Part shown: piece by piece, positions 22,323 through 33,567 of the stretch
Layout: every line of letters starts with the position of its first letter
How positions within the stretch are numbered: the first letter of the stretch is position 1
DNA from: Massariosphaeria phaeospora
Taxonomy: Eukaryota > Ascomycota > Dothideomycetes > Pleosporales
Assembly (NCBI GenBank): GCA_011032825.1
Contig: JAADJZ010000014.1
Span: forward strand, 310,001 to 374,000
DNA length: 64,000 nucleotides
Reading direction: 5' to 3'
Notes under the pieces: model-generated
Seen by the model: the letters and a program-made list of their open reading frames with translations, nothing else
Database searches by the model: none
Told to the model about the DNA's origin: nothing
Made by a program: the position numbers and the translations under genes

Positions 22323-23344
22323 ATGTCGTCAGCAACAGGCATCGGCTGGAAGCCCAAGTTCGCCGAAACCGACATCCCCACCCTCCACAACTTCATCCGC
22401 GACCACCCACTCGGCATCCTCATCACGCACCTGCCCAACGTCGACGGATCGCCTGAGCTACAAGCCACACACATCCCGTTCTACCTCTCAGTCCCAGAAC
22501 AACCCACCTCATCGTCGTCGTCATCGTCGTCCACCCCCGACCTAGGCGTTCTCCGCGGCCACATCGCGCGCCAGAACCCCCACACCAAAGCGCTCATCAC
22601 AGCGCTGCACCTCCAAAACCAGCAGCTGACTGCCTCCGGCTCCACCATCTCCGACCCCAACACCCTCGCCACCGAAGTAATGGTGCTCTTCAACTCGCCC
22701 TCCTCATCCTACATCACCCCTCCTTCTACACCACCACAAAACCCCTCACCGGCAAAGTCGTGCCCACCTGGTTCTTCACCGCCGCACAAACCTACGGCGT
22801 CCTCACTCTCCACCACGACCCCCTCTCACCCACCACATCCACTTTCCTCACCCAGCAAACCGCCGAGCTGACCGCGCACGGCGAGCAGCACCTTCTCGGC
22901 TCCGATGCGGCCACGGCCTGGAAAACTACCGACGCGCCCGCGCCGTTCACCGCACAGCTCAGCCGCGCGATTGTTGGTATCGAGATACGCGTGCAGCGGC
23001 TGGAGGGCAAAGTCAAGATGGGGCAGGAGGTTGCGGCGGGGGATCAGTTAGGGTGTGTGAGGGGGTTGCGCGCGATGGGCATGGAGGTGGGGGAGAGGTT
23101 GGCGCGGGAGATTGAGGCGTGTATGCGGGGGGATGCGAAGAGGAGGGGGGTGTTGGTAGAGGAGGGGAGGAAGGGGTTGGTGAGGGGGGGGAAGGTTAAG
23201 GGCCGGTTTGGCTGGTACTACACGGCTGTTGCTCCGCGGGGTGTTGGAGATGGCTGGATAAAGTGGGTGGAGTGGGCGGGTGCGGTTGCGGTTGTGGTGG
23301 TAGTTGGGATGGTGTGCAAGGGGTGGGTGTGGGTGGTTGGGTGA
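22323..23344 (+). pseudogene. PaiB-like FMN-binding protein with single-base frameshift
   Basis: From ATG 22323 the first 130 codons match the FMN_bind_2 family: LQATHIPFYL, LRGHIARQNPHTKALI and a conserved VMVLFNSPSSSYITP. The frame must then shift by one base at about 22716-22721 to continue with TTTKPLTGKVVPTWFF, LTAHGEQHLL, AIVGIEIRVQRLEGKVKMGQ and GVRGLRAMG-like sequence up to 23344. The C terminus ends in a hydrophobic segment (WAGAVAVVVVVGMV) that could be a membrane anchor. Family members bind FMN or haem and, in bacteria, repress sporulation or protease genes; fungal roles are unclear. A one-base sequencing error in the C-rich stretch is a real alternative to a mutation. Confidence 0.75.
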
Positions 23345-24065
23345 GTGTGTGCGCACATTCGCCTGTCTCCGCTTCGTCTGTGCCTGCACAGTGGCCTTCT
23401 TTCCCGTTTCCCATATACATACTTCTGCACGCTGGAGTAGGTACAGCTGCAGAAATTAAACTTTCGTTAAGCCGCCCCTCCCCCAGGTTGGCTTGCACTT
23501 ACAGCTGTTCCGATTTATGCTCTTCCTCATTTCCCAAGCCCATACCCACCCAATACCTAATCCTGAGAACCGATTCCACACACGCTGTCATTATCCAGCT
23601 CCCGTATCTTGAGGAGTTCGTCACTCACGGCTGCAGGCCGAGTGTTCGTTCGTCCTCGACCTTACCTTTTTCACAATACAATATTGTTAATAGCCAGATG
23701 GTTGGTTACACGCGTTAGTTACAGTGCGTCATTTACGTTAGCTGCAGAGAGCAACAAATCACATTACATATCCATAATACCGAGTCTTCTTTAGTGAATT
23801 TCGTGTATGAATTCAAGCCGTTCATGTCTGACTATGTATGGGGGCTGATTGTCACCAGATGTGTAGGCTCGCGACTCCCCCTGGGCATGTGTAGACAGAC
23901 TCCCAACTCCCACAACCATCAAGTATGCAAGCTCCTAGATCCATGCAATATATCTCATGTATGTCCAACGCAGCCGACCACATTGAAACATAGAACTGCC
24001 ATACCATTCAGCTTACGCTGAAAGCTAACGAGACTCGACCACGGGCTCGCTAAACCTTTCTCCCT
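23345..24065. other. Intergenic region with one partial repeat copy
   Basis: No gene is supported. At 24001-24051 lies a partial copy of the 46.2-kb palindrome arm (CATTCAGCTTACGCTGAAAG, then AACGAGACTCG). Confidence 0.5.
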
Positions 24066-24972
24066 CTATGCCATCTCCACCGCAATCCATTTCATACACT
24101 TGCACTGACACCACCCCACATAGCTCCGCGCCTTCCTAAGCACGCAATCCCCGTCATGCGTGAGCTCAAACCACCCCTTCGCCTGGCGCAACCACACCCC
24201 CACATGCTCCTTCTCCAAGGCCTCAACCTCGATACCATTCATCGGGCACAAATACATCATCAGCGTCACGCGGTACCTCCTCGCCTTAACAGCCTGCATG
24301 AACGGCAACACGTCCTGGATCGAGCGCTCGAGGGCTTCGGTCTGTGCGTACTGGGCCTGGTAGAAGCCCGGGTCGCGAATCTCGAGCGTGATGTGCGTGC
24401 CGGGCTTGAGCGTGTAAAGGTGCTCGAGCTCCATTTTCGTGCTGTAGGGTTTGAGGGCGAAGAGCGCGAAGAGCGCATCGTAGGGGTGGAGGGTTGGGAG
24501 CGGCGGTGTGGACGGTGGGAAGGCGTCTAGCAAGCTGGTATCTTTGCCGGCGAAGTTGCGGGTCGCTGCTGAAGGCGGCCGCGGGCGAAGCGTATCCAGA
24601 TTCCTGCCCCACACCCCGAGCACGACGCTAGAGACCAGCGTCCTCGGCTCGATGCCCATCCCAAACGCATCCTTCGCGACGATATCGCGCAGCGTCTCCG
24701 TGTCGGCGGCTGCGAACGTCGAGATTTTGTAGACCATGGTGGCGAGCTCAAAGTGGAATTGGGAGCCGATGTAGTACGGGTTCCAGACGTGCGCAAACCG
24801 CGAGCGTTCGTAGAGCCACACGCGCGAGGGGAGATGGGGGTTCCCGTTGGGGCCCTGCACGTCGAGGACTTTGTGGCCCAGGAGGTCTTCGTAGATCATG
24901 TCGCGGAGTTCCCGTGGGAGTTTGGTGCTCACGAGGTCGCATAGGGGGCGCGGCAGCCGGGCTGGCCCCAGC
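24066..24972 (-). CDS. F-box-like (LPRELRDMIY) protein, 5' end uncertain
   Basis: The frame contains TKLPRELRDMIYEDLLGHKV at the start. This is the signature of a large fungal family with a degenerate F-box-like N terminus and a variable C-terminal domain. No ATG precedes the motif in this frame: the frame runs open upstream through ARLPRPLCDLVSTKLPRE to a stop near 24972. The true start is therefore in an unrecognised upstream exon, or has been lost. The C-terminal 200 residues hold FHFELATMVYKIS, TLKPGTHITLEIRD and a Cys-rich end (VGWCQCKCMKW). Other family members in the window keep a spliced N-terminal coiled region. If functional, it may act as a substrate adaptor in ubiquitin ligases, but that is not shown. 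Confidence 0.65.
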
Positions 24973-25944
24973 CTTTACCGGATTCGGGGGTTGCGTTGTG
25001 GTGCCATCGAGCTGGCGCGGACATGCTGGATGTGAGGGGTAATCGGTTCTCGGATAGTTCTATGTGGAATACTGGGTGTTGAGGTTCGACTCCGGTTAAG
25101 AGTGAAGCCCTTGATATTGCCAAGTAGGTTGCAAACTTAGAAGTATCCATCGAACCTATGGTTTGAAGGGAAACACATTGCGTCATGAACTGGATTTGAA
25201 GTGAATGAATTTGGTGAAAAGTGAAGTTGGCGGAAAAGAGGGCGCTGCGCCGGTGAGCGGCTGGCATGCCGGGTCTTGGCATGCCGGGTCACGTGGACGT
25301 ACCTTCACCTGCACTTTCACTCCAACTTCATTTCGGTCTTGGCAGCGCAGTCTCCGGCGTACGCCGTGAAGGATAGCGGCAAAGGTCTGTCCGATGCGTC
25401 GGATATTGTAGCTAAGTTAGGAGCTTGGTCTGCGTAGCAGCGTTTGACCTTGTCGTAATTCTGCCTCTATAGTGTGTTGAACATATCGTTGATGTGGCTG
25501 CAAGACCAGCTGGCAGGAATAAGGTTTACAACAAGCAATCAATTCTTGGAGCTTCACCCGTAGCGTATTCCGGTGTCGGTGCACACGGTATCTCTGTAAC
25601 TATACCCTTTCACATCTACAGTATTATGCCAGATATAGTCTTATATGGGAGGCCGCATACAAACTCATGCTTTCGGACTAATGTATGTGGTGTATTAGTC
25701 TCCGTAGTATTGCATCTTTGAGGCGATGTGCGCGCCAGGCGATGCGATGCATATGTCAAGTTTTTAGTAGCAACCCAGACATGAAAGCCCTCCAAGACAA
25801 GTCGACGAAGAGAGAATTGAGAATGCGTGTCAAGTAGCTCAGGTCGTGAACACTTTTGAGCCACAGACGTCCACCCACCCAATACTCCCGAAGTTGTCTA
25901 TGACTGCAACCAACAGATCCTAGTTGCCTTTGCTCGGATGGCTC
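24973..25944. other. Intergenic region
   Basis: About 1 kb without a supported gene. It may hold the missing first exon of the neighbouring F-box-like gene; MDTSKFATYLAISRASLL near 25150 on the minus strand is one candidate. A 14-bp tandem pair containing GGCATGCCGGGTC lies at 25262-25290. Confidence 0.35.
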
Positions 25945-27052
25945 TCACTGTTCTTCTTCCTTAAGCATGCGGACTACAGAGTTAGTAAATGTATTATATA
26001 TCAAGAGAGTTCAGAGCATGCTTACCCTTTTCCACGTCCTTGATGCGCTTGGCCCATGCCAGTGGGCACAATTCCAGGTCCTTGGCATTCAAGTCTTTGT
26101 CTTTCGTCCAGCCCATGGCATATAAGTCTGCGTCTTTCGTCCAGTCAATGACATTGATGTCTACGTCTTTCGTCCAGTCAATGACATTGAAGTCTACGTC
26201 TTTCGTCCAGCCCAGGTGTACGTCAAGAACCACACCAGCATCCATGATCTTCCGAAATGCTGGAAACAGCGGAGCCAACTTGGCGACATAGGCGTCGATA
26301 GACCCGTCGCGCCACAACAGGAGCTCAACTCTCACACCAGCTCTGAATTTGGCGATATCCGCCATGAAGTCGTAAGAGATGTCAAACGTCTTTTCTTCTA
26401 ACACGATGTTGAGGCGTCGGACGAAATTGGCCGGTTTGATGCCGTGTTGGTCCTCGCTAAAGAAGTATTTTTCGTGGGAGGAGTGGTTCTCCACACGTAG
26501 TTGAAATGTAGTATTGTTATACCAGATCTCTTTGAGTTCGAAGACTACGTCCTTGCAGGCATAAATTCGTAGGTGGTATGGCAGTGCACACCAGAAGGAC
26601 CCTTCCGCTTTTTTTTCTTTCATCATATCATAGTCATAGACGGTGCCTGGATAGTGGAAGACTAGGTCGTAGATCATGTCGCGAAGCTCCCGAGGCAAGC
26701 TAGCATGAACCTGCTGGCAAAACGCACGACAACAGACCGCTTTGTAGATTTCAAGTTGGTTGCACTCGATGATGTTCTGACATTGGATTTCCTTCTGTAT
26801 GTCCTCGATGTTATAGGCGCCAGCCAAACTCGTCGCATCCGGCAGGACCATGTATTCGAGGTGCTCCATCTTTAGGATGAAGGGGATTGACCAGTGCGGA
26901 AGACAGTTTTGGTGCGCTCGATAGATTTCGTTGACACGCTCTAGTTTTTTGATGACCGAGCCGCACTGTGCGAGAATGATCTGTGTCTGTTCGCGACGTA
27001 CTTCGATCTCCGCCGCAGCCTTCAGGCCTTCTGAGGACGTAACCCACTTCAT
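25945..27052 (-). CDS. F-box-like protein with WTKD tandem repeats
   Basis: Two exons (26026-27052 and 25945-25973, intron 52 nt) give 351 aa. I chose ATG 27052 because it lies about 95 bp after a TATA box; ATG 27112 would add 20 residues. An N-terminal coiled stretch (AAEIEVRREQTQIILAQ) is followed by CQQVHASLPRELRDMIYDLV. Near the C terminus are four units of about 11 residues, each starting with WTKD (for example WTKDVDFNVID), encoded by 33-bp repeats. The short last exon ends VRMLKEEEQ. The gene is intact and is the minus-strand relative of the three tandem copies at 38.9-43 kb. Confidence 0.75.
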
Positions 27053-27138
27053 AGCGGAAGCGTAGATGATGATGGGGATTGACGTAGTAAAAAGAAGAGA
27101 ATATGGGCGCATGTGCGAAGAAATGGGAAAGCAGAAAG

Positions 27139-27250
27139 AAGCGAAGATTTTATAGTAGTCATCTTGACGAACTATGGTTCCGTCAGCGCGCCCCACAAAA
27201 CGAACTATCCACTCAGCTCACACTGAAAGCAAACGAGGCTCTACCCGCTT
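27139..27250 (-). promoter_or_regulatory. Shared promoter-like repeat, copy 2
   Basis: On the minus strand: GAGCCTCGTTTGCTTTCAGT, GTGAGCTGAGTGGA, CGTTTTGTGGGG, GTTCGTCAAGATGACTA and TATAAAATCTTCGC (TATA box 27145-27153). It lies just upstream of the F-box-like gene. It matches copy 1 at 21001-21105 although the two downstream genes are unrelated. Confidence 0.65.
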
Positions 27251-27267
27251 ACCTCTACAAGCACCAT

Positions 27268-27370
27268 ACAGACAATGCCTAGTATGCTAGATACAATAGC
27301 GCTTTGTAAAGACAGGTATAGACTATCTACCTATTGCTAAAAAATCCTATGTTGTCAAAAGGATCGCGAA
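27268..27370 (+). repeat. Dispersed ~105-bp repeat, copy C
   Basis: It reads GCCTAGTATGCTAGATACAA, GCTTTGTAAAGACAGGTA, CTATTGCTAAAAAATCC and GTCAAAAGGATCGCG. It abuts the shared promoter repeat at 27139-27250. Confidence 0.7.
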
Positions 27371-28425
27371 GTCTTCTGCAATATCAGCAATAAATTCTGC
27401 CAGGAAGGTGGCACGTCTCCATATAAGCCAGTTCCGCGATTCGACTTGAGGGGATACTTCTTGTCTTGTACTGTGCTCATTGTGCTGAGGGATATCTCAT
27501 AGTTAGTCGCCGCCTCGTACGCGCCGTGTTCAACTGGGAGCCATGTCGGCCTCAAACTGCCTTTGGTCGAGGTTGAAGTCAGTAAGATGGAGTGTTTCCT
27601 GCTCATAGTCCTCTGGAACAGTGTCAACAACTTCTCGCTGAGGTGTTTGCAACTACGATGTTGGCTATTGAGTGTTTCGGAGCTTCTCTGTCCTCTACCG
27701 ACAATGCAGAGCTGAAGCTTTCATATTGCTCTCGTGGTTCCGTAAGACACAGGTTGGAAGGTAGCATATTCAAGCGCATGAAATGTACATGGATCCAATG
27801 CTCGACATAGGTTACCGACGTCATCGTTAGCTTGGCTGACTCATCGGACATGAGCATGCCGTGTCCGGTGAGGTGTATTGGCTCCGCAGCCGCAAGTCAG
27901 GATAAGGTCTAGAGTTTGCAGAAAGCAGATCAACAGCTGTAGAGATGACCATGAAGGGCAAGGTGGCTGGTGTCTGAGTCGCCGTGACAGATGGCTGAGT
28001 CAACGAGACGCGGAGAGCTCGATGGGGAAGAAGAACGGGCGGAAACAACTGTCAGGCGCATGGCACAGAGAGACACATCTCAACGTGTGCGCCCGTCAAT
28101 GGATGGCCGCAGAGACTGGCACTTTGGCGGGTAGAGCGAGAGGGGGGACGATGAGCTGGCGAGAGTCGGGGTGGTGTCTTTGCTGGCGCGCCCCTGTCCT
28201 GTTGGCGTCACGAATCAGCGCGCGCCCCGCATGGCCGCAACGGGCAGATGAAGCAAGAGCGACCGCAGCAGAGCACCCACTGCAATCTGCGTATACCTCC
28301 TTCTCACAGCTTCACCACATCTTCACAGCATCTTTCTGCAGAACATTGCCATTGGCACCGATTTTGGACGTGTCATTGTCGCGACCGGTTTTCGAGCAGC
28401 GTTCCAAGGTTGCCAACATACCTAG
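27371..28425. other. Upstream region of the coiled-coil gene
   Basis: No gene is supported. The 258-codon plus-strand frame at 27878-28654 overlaps the true start of the next gene in another frame and is GC-driven. Promoter elements are not evident. Confidence 0.45.
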
Positions 28426-31400
28426 ATGTCGGCCGCTAGCGAGGTCTCCAGCGAAGCTCCGCCAGCAGACGTCGCGCCAGCCAACTCTCCTCAGCGCCAA
28501 AGCGCCCCAGCTCCCACGACACCCGCCTCGACTCCACGCCGCAAGATGGCCTCTTCAGGCTCCTCCAAGGACCCCATCCCGCCCCGCCGGCCCACGGCCA
28601 CGACGAGCAGCGGCGGGGCCGCTGGGCTGGGTGCCCGCCGGCCAGCTGCAATGAGCTCTGCTGCGAAAGCTCCCTCGACCGCGTCGAAGCCCCTCGGCAG
28701 CTCGACAATGCGGACTGGCACAACTGGCTCGGGGTTGAACAAGCCGCCGACGCGTCCGGCGCCCGGCACAATGGCCAGACGGACCGGGCTGGCCTCGAAA
28801 TCCACGGCGTCGGATGCAGAGCCCGACTTGTCCTCGATGACTTCAGGCGACGAGAACAAAAAGCCATCAGTGCGCCGGACGACGCTGGCATCCGCTGCCA
28901 CCAGATTGTCGCCAGGGAAGGCGCCGGCGAGCGGCAGATCAAGCTTAGCCCCTTCTAGCACCACCGGGACGAAGCGTCCATCGGCGACGTCACGTCCTTC
29001 TGCCGATGCATCGTCGACGCGTGCAACCCCCCGCGCATCGCTTGCCCCTTCGACGAGATCGACTGCCACGCGTCCGACGACCTCCACAGCCCGAGCAACT
29101 CCGAGTGCCGCGTCGCGGACGCCCGCTGGACACGCAAAGAAGCTGTCCGTGTCTGGAATACCGTCTGCGGCAGTCGTACCCAGTCCTGCGATTCCCGAGG
29201 AAGAGTGAGTGATCGTGCCCTCAACACAATGTGACTACGTCTAATCCACCCACGCAATAGCACCGCGACAATCGACGTCCCTCCGCGAAGCCATGGCCCA
29301 CACAAAGCCAAGGCTGCGTCCGACGCTGAGGTCGAGATACGGAGGAGCTCCCTTGGCAACGTCAAGGCTGCTCTGGCAAAATTGGGCGTTGAACCACAGC
29401 GACCAGATACCGCGCCCAGCGGACCCAACGAAGTAGACATTGAGACGAAAAGGCGGAGCGCGCAGATTATGCTGGACTTCTTCAAGGAGACCAATCTCCG
29501 TGAGCAGCTACAAGAACAGTGCGATGATCTCAGCAAAGAAGTGGACAAGCTGCAAGGCGACAAAGTCAAATTAAAGCAGCAACTAGCTGAGGTGGAGGCG
29601 GCTCTTGCCGACAAGGACAGAGCCGTCGCTGATACAGCTAAGACCACCGACTCTGACCAGACCGCGCACACCACGCTGGTTGACCAGATGGAGAAGAAGT
29701 TTGCCGAAGAGACCAAAGTGTTAAAAGAAAGGGGCGAGCAGCTTCAAGAAGAGACAGCAGTGGCCCAGGCGAAGGAGGCGGAAGAAGCACAGCGTGCCGC
29801 CGAGCTTCAGCAGGTCCTCAGCCAGCTCAGCCTCGACCTGGAAGAGCAGGGCCGCCAATGGGACGAGGAGAAGAATAGACTGGTGGAGCAGCAGGCTCAA
29901 ATTGACACTATGTCATCCCAGCTGAGTGCAGTGACCCAGGAAAGGGATGCATTGGCAGAGAGATTCACCGAAGCCATCGGGACGATCGAAGAGTTGCAGA
30001 CTAAACAGACTGAACTTCAACAAAGTCACACTGACCAACTCGGAACAAGGGACGAAAGAATTGGCGTGTTATCCAAGGCTGTTGAAGAACTGCGTGCCGA
30101 TGCTGCAGCTTCGGAGCAACGTCACACCAAGGCTTTGGAGGAAGCTAAGCGGTCGCTCGAGTTGAAGTCTACCGAGTCATCCAAGACCGTGGAAGAATTA
30201 CAGGCCAAGATTGAGTCTACACTCCACCAGCACACGGATGAGTTGCGTCTCAAGGACGAAACCATTGCATCCCATGTGCAGGCAGAGAAGGAGCTGCGCG
30301 AGCATACCGAGAAGCTTCAAGAACGCGCGGATCTCGTCTCTGCAGATCTCGAGAAAGAGCGTGCAGCACACGCTGAACAACTGAATGAAAAGTTTTCGGA
30401 AATTCAACAAACCAGGGAGGAAGAGATGCGTGGCAAGGAAGCAGATATCGCACGCCACCTCGAGGCAGTAGAAGGTCTCCAGGAACAAATCAAGACGCTA
30501 CAACAAGGCGAGACGGATGGTGCCAAGGTTGCGCAAGAGCTTAACCAACAAATTGACCAGCTCAAGCAATCGCATGCGGAAGCGCTTCGAGTCCAGATGA
30601 ACGAGAACGAAGAACTGACGAAGCAATTGGAAGCCATCAACGACCAGCTCAGCTCTGACGCAACTCAATTGGAGGAATTGAAAGACGAAAACGAAGGCCT
30701 TAGGAAGACGATCCAGACTCTCGAAAACATCTCACAACAAGAAGGGCAGGAACATTCTACCAGCCTCAGCAAGGTCCACACCGAGCTTGATGAAGTGAAA
30801 CAGAAGGCAGAGTCGCTCAAATCCGAGCTTGAGGCGTTGCAAGAGAAGCATCATCGGGAGCTGCGCACACTTGGCGAGAATCACGATGCTGAAATCGAGT
30901 CTCTTCGCGCTGATCTCGAACGAGACGCCAAGAACCGCCTGGATCAAGTTCAAGCCGAATATGGTACTCTTATAGCTGAGAAGAGCGCCTCGTTGGAAGA
31001 GCACCAAAAACTCCTAGCAGAGAAGACTCAGGCGCTCGACGATAAGACCGAAGAGTTGGCCCAGACTAGCAACGTGTCGCAGGATCTCGCCGCTGCACAG
31101 GATAAATTCGAGCAGCTCCAGGCGGAAAAGTTGGCCATAGAGAAATCTCACGCTACTTCGGAGGGTCTCATTACGGACCTACAAGCCCGCCATGATAGCC
31201 TCGTCGAAGAGAAATCCGCTGCTGAAGATGCGCATACCATGTCTCAAAAACTCATTACCGATCTACAGGCTCGGCATGATAGTCTTTTGGAAGAGAAGAC
31301 GGCTGCTGAAGACGCTCACAGCCGTGCTATCGAGGCTCTCAAACAAGATTCTGAAACCCAATCGAAGCAACTTCTTGGTGAGCTACAGACTAAGTACGAC

Positions 31401-33041
31401 ACATTACTGGATGAGAAGACTTCCAGTCAGGGTGCCCACCAGAATGAGCTCGATAATCTTTACAGCCAGCGAGATAAACTCTCCAACCAGTTGTCCGACT
31501 TTGAGAAGATCCACAGTGAAGCTCTCGCCGAGAAATTAGCCGCAGAAGCAGTTCATGCTCAGCTCTTGGAGTCCCAACGGGCCGAGATCGAGCAAAAGTA
31601 TATCAGTCTCATCGAGGAGCTACAGAATGGTGCCGACAATCTGGAACAGCAGAAGAAGACTGCACTCAAGGACAAACAGTCTGCTCTGGACGAGCTAATT
31701 GCCCTGAAGAAGGATCTAAATGATCAAGAACAGTCTGGCCAGGCAGAACTGCAGGAACTCACTGCCAAGTACGAGGCCGTGCTAGCGGAGAAATCGACAG
31801 CGGACCAAGAACACGAGGCAGCCGTCAGTCTCCTGAGAGACTCATTGAAGGACGAACAAGACAGCGCCGTATCTAGTTTGCGGTCTCAGTGCGACGAACT
31901 ACAGAAGCAGCTCACCAAAGCCGATAAGGAGCACGGAGATGCCATCGCTCTTCTAAGAGAAGAGCTCACGGAAGGACATTCGAATGACCTAGTGTCGGTA
32001 CAGAAGAGCTTAGACGATCTACAGAAGAAACACAACGACCTGACCGAGCAGAAGCTGGTTATGGAACAGGCCCACGAAGAGGCGATTTCGGAGTTGATGA
32101 TCGGCATGGAATCTAGCCAGAAAGACGCTGTGCACCAGCTACAGGCAAAGTACGATGCCCTTACGGAGAAGCTCGAAGCGTCGCAGGCTACACTGGAGAG
32201 CTCTAAAACTAGTCACGAAGTTGAACTCGAAGCGGCCAAGAAGCACGCCACTGATCTTCAGGCAGAGCTCGATGACATCAACGCCCGACACGAAACATTG
32301 TCTCTCCAGGCGACCAACGATGTTGAAGGCCATGCCCAGGAAATTCAGCGTGTCCAGGAGAACATCCGCAAGCTTGAGACCGAACGAGACCACGCTATTG
32401 AAACCCTAGAAAATGCCGAGGCCGTTCAGCAGGCCGTTCAGCGTCTCGAGGAAAACATAGACAAACTCGAAACCGAACGTAACGTAGCTGTTGAGGCTGC
32501 TCAAGATGCCGAGGATAGAATCGAATTTATGAAAGGCGATGTAGTCGCAAAGCATCTTGCCCTCATGGAGCCTCTGGAGAAAGAAAACCTTTCTTTGAAA
32601 GAAAAGGTGGAGCGTCTGGAGGCGATCCTAGCAGCTGGTGATAGGGTCGCCCGTGCCGCCGCCACCTTTGGCGAAAAGCGCGAGATCAACACCCTGGCAG
32701 AAGAAGACGAGGAGGAAGACTTCGAGGATACCACGCCCGGCGCGCAGTCGTCGCAGCAGTCACCTCCTCCACGAGAAGTTCTCGGCACTGTGCGTTGATG
32801 CTTTTCCCGTGCCTGCGGCTACTGATAACTAACCTGCCGCTAGCAGTTGGCGGCTATGCAAGAAACTCTTTCCCAGCTCTCTGATCTCAACAACGAAGCC
32901 ATCGCCGAAAGCTCACGGACAGCTCAGAAACTGGCCGGCGACGAGGACTCCATAGCCGACAGCTCACGAACATTGACCGGCGACGAGGACTGGGTTGACT
33001 GGGTACCTGTTGAGAATAAGTCAGACGAGAGCAGCCATTGA
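28426..33041 (+). CDS. Large coiled-coil protein, 1,500 aa
   Basis: Three exons (28426-29204, 29261-32789, 32847-33041) give exactly 1,500 codons before the stop. The first ~260 residues are basic and rich in Ser, Thr, Pro and Ala (TPRRKMASSGSSKDPIPPRR and many similar runs), as in microtubule- or chromatin-binding tails. From about residue 300 to 1,400 the protein is almost unbroken heptad coiled coil rich in Glu, Gln and Lys. It includes near-repeats such as LITDLQARHDSLVEEKSAAE followed by LITDLQARHDSLLEEKTAAE. The C terminus is acidic (EEDEEEDFEDT) and ends DWVDWVPVENKSDESSH. It is probably a structural or tethering protein of cytoskeleton, spindle or membranes; I cannot name an orthologue. 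The gene is intact. Confidence 0.85.
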
Positions 33042-33567
33042 TACAGTATCTTATCGGGATTGCTAACGTCATGGGATGATTAGGACTGGTTTCCCGATCA
33101 CGTTAGTATACACCCTATGTATGTTCTCAGTCGTCGTTCCATTACTTGTTTTTGGGTGGTTTTCCGCATTCTCGAAGAAGCCCTTTATAATCACATAGCA
33201 TGTCGCTTTCCATCCTGGTTCAAGCTTATTGTTGTTATTTATGTGTTCCCTTGTACTGTCACTATACCCCTTCTCGCAAGTTTGGAGGGTTTGAATCTAT
33301 ACCATATTCTTGCTCGTCCTATCACTCTGGTGCGTCAGCATGCAGCATTTCCAACAAGCTCTACTTACCAATGGTAAGAATGGTTTCCGAAACCTAGAGG
33401 AGTATTTCCTCGGGTCCCGTACACATCAGGTGGTTCGCATCTTTGCATTACAAATCGTACCTCCGCATCACTAATTCGAACGGGAAGCCGCTAATGAGAT
33501 AGGTCGTTCCCCGCACCTTGCTTCTACCTAAGGTTCCACAACATCCACCTGATACCAACAGCACTCG
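33042..33567. other. Intergenic region
   Basis: About 525 bp between two plus-strand genes. No motif is recognised. Confidence 0.4.

Noticed and set aside
27878..28654. 258-codon frame overlapping the coiled-coil gene start
   Set aside because: It reads into the known exon in the wrong frame and shows no family features.
28436..29087. Long minus-strand frames opposite the coiled-coil gene start
   Set aside because: They are shadows of the GC-rich Ser/Thr/Pro coding region; the plus-strand frame joins in phase to the following exons.
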